Source: Terriglobia bacterium
GTDB taxonomy: Bacteria; Acidobacteriota; Terriglobia; Bryobacterales; Bryobacteraceae
Assembly: GCA_020073615.1 (NCBI GenBank)
Contig: JAIQEX010000042.1
Location: 1-45,260, forward strand
Length of the DNA stretch: 45,260 nucleotides
Direction: 5' to 3'
Below are positions 40,591 through 45,260 of the stretch, piece after piece. Position 1 is the first letter of the stretch. Every line of letters starts with the position of its first letter. Both the position numbers and the translations under genes were made by a program. The notes under the pieces are model-generated. The model was not told the DNA's origin and searched no databases. It was given only the letters and a program-made list of their open reading frames with translations.

Positions 40591-41888
40591 AGACTAGCTT
40601 CGCGGAGTCCCCCCGCGGTTACCCCGCCGATCCCCAAATCCACAATAACATTGGGTTCGTGGGCGCGGGCAAGCTCGACCTTCAGATAATTGCCGGTAAG
40701 GGCCGCGCCGGGTTCGTGGAGGGTGACGGCGGAGAGCGTCCGCCCGACCATGCGCTCGCGGAACGCGCGGTTTTTGGCCGCCGCCAGCTCGCGCAGGACG
40801 CGGTTGCGTTCCTTGCGGACGGGAATGGGAACCTGGTCCGGACAGGCGGCCGCGGGGGTGCCGGGGCGCTCGGAATAAGTGAACACGTGTAAATAAGTGA
40901 AGGGAAGGCCGGCGATGAAGCTGCGGCTTTCTTCGAAATCGGCCGCGGTTTCTCCCGGGAAGCCCACCATGACGTCGGCGCCGATGGCGGCGTCGGGCAT
41001 GAGGGCGCGCGCTTTTTCGACGCGGCCGGCGTAGTGGCGCGGCCGGTACTTGCGATGCATGCGCCGCAGGATGCGGTCACACCCGGTTTGCAGCGGAGCG
41101 TGGACGTGGGGGGCGATGCGCGGGGAGGAAGCCATGAGCTCCAGCAGGTCGTCGGAGAAATCCATGGGCTCGACGGAGCTAAGGCGCAGGCGCTCCACGC
41201 CGGTTTCGGCGAGCAGCAGGCGCACGAGATCGGGCAGGCGAAGGGGGCTGCCCGCTTCCCTGCCCCACCGGCCAAGGTTGATGCCGCTGAGCACGATTTC
41301 GCGGTAGCGCGCGGCGAGCGAGCGCACCTGTTCCACCACGCGCTGGGGCGGCGCACTGCGGCTGCGGCCGCGCACAAATGGAATAATGCAGAAGGAGCAG
41401 CGATTGTTGCAGCCGTCCTGAATTTTCAGGTTGGGGCGGGTGCGGTCGCCGGCGGCGTCCTCGACCGGCGCGGCGAGAAAGTCGTGCTGGGCGAAGATAT
41501 CGCCGACGTGGATATTGCCGTGGTAGGGGGCGGCAGTGGTTTCGAGCGAGACAAGATCGGCGATCTGCGTTTTATGGGAATTGCCGACCACCCAGGAGAC
41601 GCCGGAGAGCGCGGCGAGCTCCTGGGGCGCGCGCTGGGCGTAGCAGCCGGTGACCAGGATGCGGGCCGCGGGATTTTCGCGATGGACGCGGCGGATGGTC
41701 TGGCGGACATCGTCATCGGCGGCGGAGGTTACGGTGCAGGTGTTCAGCACCACCAGGTCGGCGTCGGAACGCTCTTGGGCGGGGGCCAAGCCCTTGGCGG
41801 CGAGCAGCGATTCGAGGGCGGCGCCATCGGCCTGCGTAGCACGGCACCCGAAGTTCTGGACGAAGAATTTCCCCACGGTATGTTTCAT
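40587..41888 (-). CDS. mtaB: MtaB-like tRNA methylthiotransferase (radical SAM)
   Basis: 433 residues. MiaB/MtaB family: adds a methylthio group to t6A-type or i6A-type adenosine in tRNA using two Fe-S clusters. The N-terminal cluster ligands are Cys15 (FGCRATQ), Cys51 (NTCTVTS) and Cys82 (GCYAQR); the radical-SAM triad is Cys160, Cys164, Cys167 (DGCNNRCSFC). ADVMVGFPGET and a short TRAM-like tail follow. The ATG lies in TATAATG; if that is a -10 box, the start may be GTG at 41876. There is no Shine-Dalgarno site. A damaged copy of the 5' end lies at 42643-42856. Confidence 0.92.
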   Translation of the reverse strand: MKHTVGKFFVQNFGCRATQADGAALESLLAAKGLAPAQERSDADLVVLNTCTVTSAADDDVRQTIRRVHRENPAARILVTGCYAQRAPQELAALSGVSWVVGNSHKTQIADLVSLETTAAPYHGNIHVGDIFAQHDFLAAPVEDAAGDRTRPNLKIQDGCNNRCSFCIIPFVRGRSRSAPPQRVVEQVRSLAARYREIVLSGINLGRWGREAGSPLRLPDLVRLLLAETGVERLRLSSVEPMDFSDDLLELMASSPRIAPHVHAPLQTGCDRILRRMHRKYRPRHYAGRVEKARALMPDAAIGADVMVGFPGETAADFEESRSFIAGLPFTYLHVFTYSERPGTPAAACPDQVPIPVRKERNRVLRELAAAKNRAFRERMVGRTLSAVTLHEPGAALTGNYLKVELARAHEPNVIVDLGIGGVTAGGLREASL

Positions 41889-41937
41889 TATACGGGGGCG
41901 GGAGGATGTGCCGCGCGCGGTCTCCGCCGAGAGCCGG

Positions 41938-42258
41938 CTACCGAATTCTCACTACATCCCCGGGCCTGATCGAAGCCATCGCGGAAGCTGCCGCGGGCAC
42001 TAATAGCGCCAAGTCGCGCAGGCGGTTGGCCGGGGCACAGAGAGTTACGAGAGCGATCTTCCGTCCGCTCAGATTCTGTTGATCCGGAATATTCTGGTCA
42101 ACCGTAATGAGAACATCAAAACCGCCTTCTTCGGCAGCCTCCAGCAGACGCCCGTTTTTCAAGCCCGCCAGTCTGGCGAAGCGGGCGGTTTGGCACTCGT
42201 GGCTTGGGAAAACAAGCCGTAGCCGCTGGTCAACGCACTCGTCGAACCGGACCCTCAT
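41938..42258 (-). CDS. DUF5615 PIN-like protein (putative toxin)
   Basis: 106 residues. DUF5615/Mut7-C-like PIN fold: Asp6 in FDECVDQRL, FARLAGLKNGRLLEAAEEGG, FDVLITVDQNIP with Asp54, and LVTLCAPANRLRDL. These proteins pair with DUF433 proteins in toxin-antitoxin-like modules. Its start overlaps the DUF433 stop by 4 nt. Activity not demonstrated for this copy. Confidence 0.82.
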   Translation of the reverse strand: MRVRFDECVDQRLRLVFPSHECQTARFARLAGLKNGRLLEAAEEGGFDVLITVDQNIPDQQNLSGRKIALVTLCAPANRLRDLALLVPAAASAMASIRPGDVVRIR

Positions 42259-42482
42259 GAGGCGCGCACGAGCAACCGCTTCCTGGCCTCCTGAAGCGCT
42301 TCCAAGGCCAGCGCGCGCGAAACGGTTGGAAAACCCAGCAGAAAGTCTTCCAGCGTTTCGCCTCCCTCCAGGTACTCAAAAAGCGTTTGGACGGGCACTC
42401 GTGTCCCTCGGAATACGGGCACCCCATGCATGGTATCCGGGTTCGTGGTGATCGCTTGCGTCACGATTCCATTGGGGTGCAA
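42255..42482 (-). CDS. DUF433 protein (putative antitoxin)
   Basis: 75 residues from a TTG; a GTG at 42464 (VTQAITTNPDTMHG) is the more typical family start. The core MHGVPVFRGTRVPVQTLFEYLEGG followed by LEDFLLGFPTVSRALALEAL is classic DUF433, a helix-turn-helix protein that precedes DUF5615. The pair lies between mtaB and a broken duplicate of its 5' end. Confidence 0.85.
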   Translation of the reverse strand: MHPNGIVTQAITTNPDTMHGVPVFRGTRVPVQTLFEYLEGGETLEDFLLGFPTVSRALALEALQEARKRLLVRAS

Positions 42483-42554
42483 CGGCCAACCGCCGGCGGT
42501 GCTGAAGCCCGCGCGGCTACCGGCGCTACGCAGGCCAATGGCGGCGCGCTCAAT

Positions 42555-42642
42555 CTACCTTCTGCCGCCGTGGCCGCCGCCACCACTATGGGAACCACCG
42601 CCGCCGCCGGAACTGCGGGAGCCGCCGCCGCTACCACCGAAA
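42555..42642 (-). pseudogene. Orphan glycine-rich C-terminal tail
   Basis: A minus-strand frame reads SFGGSGGGSRSSGGGGGS and further Gly/Ser/His, ending GGHGGRR and a stop at 42555. It looks like the 3' end of a Gly-rich-tailed protein whose body is missing; the sequence directly upstream is the mtaB duplicate. Confidence 0.4.
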
Positions 42643-42856
42643 CTGGGCGAAGATATCGCCGACGGGGATATTGCCGTGGAAGGGGGCGGCGGCCTCAAGC
42701 GAAACAAGCTCGGCGCTCTGCGTTTTATGGGAATTGCCGACCACCCAGGAGACGCCGGAGAGCGCGGCGCCATCGGCCTGCGTAGCACGGCACCCGAAGT
42801 TCTGGACGAAGAATTTCCCCACGGTATGTTTCATTATACGGGGGTGGGAGGATGTG
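42643..42856 (-). pseudogene. Truncated, internally deleted duplicate of the mtaB 5' region
   Basis: 214 bp closely matching the mtaB 5' end plus its upstream 20-odd bases (41487-41910). An internal 207-bp deletion (69 codons, in frame) lies between two GCGGCG repeats and removes Cys51 and Cys82. Translation starts identically (MKHTVGKFFVQNFGCRATQA), jumps to SGVSWVVGNSHKTQ, and stops after FRW. It cannot encode an active enzyme. Confidence 0.88.
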
Positions 42857-42894
42857 GGAATCGAGGAGACTGGTCGCGTAACATGAACTCAGTT

Positions 42895-44505
42895 TCAGGT
42901 GCGACACGAACCTTCAACCGGAGCTGCGGCGGAGCCCGGCCGCGGCTGAAACCATTTCCTGAGCACGGTGCGGAGTTCGCCCGTGGCTATGGGCTTGGCG
43001 AGATAGTCGTCCATTCCGGCGGCCTGGCACTGTTCGCGCGCGCCCTCCATAACGTGCGCCGTCATGGCGACTACGGGCGTGCGGCATCCATGCGCTTCGC
43101 GGCGCCGAAGTTCGGCGGTCGCGGTGTAGCCATCCATCACGGGCATCTGGCAGTCCATAAACACCATGTCGTAGGGCTGAACGCTTAGCAGTTCGAGCGC
43201 CTCCCGCCCGTGCTGTGCCAGATCGACGGTACATCCCAATCGCTCGAGCATCCGTTGCCCGATTCTCCGATTGATCGCGTTGTCCTCGACCAGCAGCGCG
43301 CGGCAGCCTTCGCCGGGGCGGCCATCGACAGCGCTGGACAAGACGTCCAGACGCCGGGCGTTTTCGATTTCCGGCGCCGGGGCCGCGACGATCGGCAGCG
43401 GAAGTTTGCAGGTGAAGACCGAACCCTCGCCGGGCGCGCTGTCCACCGAAATGTCCCCTCCCATCATGAGCGCCAGGCGCCTGGAGATGGCGAGACCCAG
43501 CCCGGTACCGTCGTGGCTGCGGGTCAGCGATGAATCGACCTGCACAAAGTCGTGGAACAGGCACGGCAGCTTCTCTCGAGGTATGCCGATGCCGGTATCC
43601 TCGACCGAAATGCCAAACAGCGGAAGGCCGTTCTGGTCTTCATAACGCGTGACGCTCAGGGCCACGTGGCCGCGCTCGGTGAACTTGACGGCATTGCCCA
43701 GCAGATTGGTGACGATCTGCCGGATTCGGCCGGCATCGCCGGAAACCGTCTGGGGAGGCACTTGAATATCCAACCGTAATTCAAGCCCTTTTTGTCGAAG
43801 CCGCGGGGCCATCAACTCCGCCACCCCGGACGCCAGATCGGTCAGGCTGAACGGGGCCGGAAGAACTTCCACGCGGCCGGCTTCGATTCTCGACAAGTCC
43901 AGGACGTCGTTGACGATGGCCAGCAGGGCGCGGCCGGATTCCCGCGCCGTCTCGGCGAAGGCCCGCTGTTCGGCGCCGAGCGGGCCGTCCAGCAGCAGCT
44001 CGAGGTTGCCGAGAATGCCGTTCAGGGGGGTGCGGATCTCGTGGCTCATGTGCGTCAGGAATGCGCTTTTGGCCCGGTTGGCGGCTTCGGCCGCGAGTTT
44101 CTCGCGGAGCAGTTCGCGGCTTTTGGCCAGTTGGTCGACCATGGAATTGAACGATTCCGAGAAGTCGCCCATGAAGTCGACTCGTTGCGTGAAGTCTCCC
44201 TTGGCAATCTGCTCCGTTTTCCACGAGAGGTGGCGAAGACTTGCTTGCAGATTTTTCAGGGACTGGGTAACCAGCATGCCGCCCCTGGGAAGATCAACGG
44301 AGAGATCGCCCCTGGAGAGGGTCGATGTGAACTCGGAGGAGACCCGATGGGCGGATATCAGGGCATTGACGTACTGAACCAGTTGCGCGAGCTCATTCTG
44401 CGGATAGTCCGAGGGCAAGTCGATCTCGCTGGGTATCCGCCCCTTCAAAAGGTCATGGAGTGCGCCGCTGATCCTGTCTATGTCCCCTTCCCGGAGCGTG
44501 AGCAT
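42895..44505 (-). CDS. Hybrid histidine kinase with HAMP-like N-terminus and receiver
   Basis: 536 residues, no membrane helix. The N-terminal region (about 60-130) looks HAMP-like (QIAKGDFTQRVDFMGDFSESFN). HisKA has His155 (THMSHEIRTPLNG), HATPase has NLLGNAVKFTERG, DTGIGIP and GTGLGLAIS, and the receiver has Asp451 (MVFMDCQMPVMDGYTA) with Lys in YLAKPI. It starts 12 nt after the V4R gene, which most likely provides its signal input. The target regulator is not in this stretch. Confidence 0.92.
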   Translation of the reverse strand: MLTLREGDIDRISGALHDLLKGRIPSEIDLPSDYPQNELAQLVQYVNALISAHRVSSEFTSTLSRGDLSVDLPRGGMLVTQSLKNLQASLRHLSWKTEQIAKGDFTQRVDFMGDFSESFNSMVDQLAKSRELLREKLAAEAANRAKSAFLTHMSHEIRTPLNGILGNLELLLDGPLGAEQRAFAETARESGRALLAIVNDVLDLSRIEAGRVEVLPAPFSLTDLASGVAELMAPRLRQKGLELRLDIQVPPQTVSGDAGRIRQIVTNLLGNAVKFTERGHVALSVTRYEDQNGLPLFGISVEDTGIGIPREKLPCLFHDFVQVDSSLTRSHDGTGLGLAISRRLALMMGGDISVDSAPGEGSVFTCKLPLPIVAAPAPEIENARRLDVLSSAVDGRPGEGCRALLVEDNAINRRIGQRMLERLGCTVDLAQHGREALELLSVQPYDMVFMDCQMPVMDGYTATAELRRREAHGCRTPVVAMTAHVMEGAREQCQAAGMDDYLAKPIATGELRTVLRKWFQPRPGSAAAPVEGSCRT

Positions 44506-44517
44506 GGCGGGCCTTAA

Positions 44518-45042
44518 TTACCCGGCCTTGGCTTCGAACCGGCAGACCCGATCGCCGGAGCACCAGCAATCGACCTCCTTGACGGAAAACTCGCGACCCG
44601 TGTACGCCAGGAGCAACCCGGCTATGAAGCCCTCGTCATAGGTGCAAATTTCCTCATCGCTCACTGGCAGCCCCGAGCAATCCAAGTCCTCAGCCACCGT
44701 GATGGTGAATCTGAGACTCTCTATATCGGCTTTCTCAACCCTGAGGATGCCTACCCTGAGTTGACTCAAGACGTCCTGAAGCGCACCGATGAACTCGGAG
44801 AAGCTCAGGCCCTTGGCGACGAGGTTTTCATAGAAGTGCTTGCCGGCGCTTTTGCCCGCGTCAAAAAAGACACGGCGGGCCGCTTCCACGCCGAAGTCTC
44901 TGATGAGTACGTCTCGCAGCGTGAACTGCATCAATCGATAGACCGATACGTCCGTCGTGAGCCCCAGGTTGGGGCGCCCCTCGGCGACGTTCCCCAGCAT
45001 GCTCCAGTTGAACAGCAGTTCCTGTCTGCTTTCTTTGAACAT
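44518..45042 (-). CDS. V4R-domain sensor protein
   Basis: 174 residues. The V4R (4-vinyl reductase) domain covers about 95-172, with Cys122, Cys133, Cys159, Cys161 and Cys167 (VDCWCSGDRVC) and CTYDEGFIAGLLLAYTG. V4R domains bind small hydrocarbons or metals in regulators such as XylR-type N-termini. AGGAGG lies 4-5 nt before the ATG at 45042. Cotranscribed with the hybrid kinase, so it probably feeds that kinase as a stand-alone ligand sensor. Confidence 0.85.
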   Translation of the reverse strand: MFKESRQELLFNWSMLGNVAEGRPNLGLTTDVSVYRLMQFTLRDVLIRDFGVEAARRVFFDAGKSAGKHFYENLVAKGLSFSEFIGALQDVLSQLRVGILRVEKADIESLRFTITVAEDLDCSGLPVSDEEICTYDEGFIAGLLLAYTGREFSVKEVDCWCSGDRVCRFEAKAG

Positions 45043-45107
45043 TGAGCCTCCTAGATTCTTAAATCGGAGATCGTAAACAAGAATACTTCAACATTTTTGG
45101 TGTAACA

Positions 45108-45260
45108 TCACGCTGCAGCAAGCAGGTCAACGATTTGCTGGATGGCCTTGTCGGCCTTGTGATAGGCAGCTTCGAGTTTGCTCTCGGGCCGGTGAGCGGG
45201 GTCGGGCTGGTGGTGGAAGCAACTGTTGGCAAGTGGACCGCAGAGACGCTTGTGGAAGAA
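45108..45260 (-). CDS. C-terminal fragment of an unrecognised gene (runs off the window)
   Basis: The minus strand is open from the window edge to a TGA at 45110-45108, about 50 residues: FFHKRLCGPLANSC, FHHQPDPAHRPESKLEAA, ending AIQQIVDLLAAA. The charged helical end looks like real protein. No family assigned. Confidence 0.45.
   Translation of the reverse strand, partial: FFHKRLCGPLANSCFHHQPDPAHRPESKLEAAYHKADKAIQQIVDLLAAA

Noticed and set aside
42430-43188. Plus-strand open frames across the mtaB duplicate and kinase 3' end
   Set aside because: They read antisense through repeats and the kinase gene; composition is low-complexity.
1-45260. tRNA, rRNA, CRISPR array or replication origin
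   Set aside because: No cloverleaf-type sequence, rRNA stretch, regularly spaced repeat array or DnaA-box cluster was noticed by eye; a covariance search would be needed to exclude tRNAs fully.

Overview
The window looks like a high-GC chromosomal segment of an Acidobacteriota member close to Candidatus Solibacter / Bryobacter. The main reasons are a secreted protein ending in the Solibacter-type C-terminal domain (TIGR03437), four large secreted carboxypeptidase-regulatory-like proteins, and the general gene content. This is a judgement from recognised families; no database search was run. No tRNA, rRNA or CRISPR array was seen.

Layout. 1-220 is the outer end of an IS21-type element that continues off the left edge. 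443-3949 holds a Bcp-type peroxiredoxin whose leader is interrupted, 11 bp upstream of the start codon, by a complete 2.9 kb IS1595-type element. That element has 24-bp perfect inverted ends, an 8-bp target duplication, a transposase, and a convergent cargo operon of four 4-nt-overlapping genes. 3949-13631 carries a large secreted HExxH protein, a penicillin-acylase family hydrolase, a CNNM/CorC protein, an AI-2E family permease, a HupE/UreJ-like membrane protein and an unknown. 13679-17910 holds a VOC-PP2C fusion phosphatase converging on a lipase, followed by VapBC and BrnTA toxin-antitoxin pairs and a headless ORF remnant.

17992-31409 is mostly one long minus-strand run: PBP1-type transglycosylase/transpeptidase, a tandemly duplicated pair of secreted proteins (A-B-A'-B'), psd, pssA, a semialdehyde-dehydrogenase-like protein without its catalytic cysteine, lptE and holA, with rpsT facing it. 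The psd start is embedded in a 26-bp inverted repeat. This block combines cell-envelope synthesis (peptidoglycan, phosphatidylethanolamine, LPS transport) with replication.

31613-38168 holds rpmB, a small membrane protein, a TPR protein, uvrC, a DUF4139 protein, a YjbQ-family protein and a response regulator coupled to a tiny basic protein and a Tat-exported protein. 38173-45260 holds a CHASE3-PAS hybrid kinase coupled to an mtaB-like methylthiotransferase, a DUF433/DUF5615 toxin-antitoxin-like pair, a damaged duplicate of the mtaB 5' end, and a V4R-domain sensor with a hybrid kinase.

Three points stand out: the IS1595 cargo operon with promoter elements apparently built into both inverted ends; the active-site-less Asd homologue in the envelope operon; and several first genes with a -10-like hexamer 6-7 nt before the start codon, which suggests leaderless transcripts.
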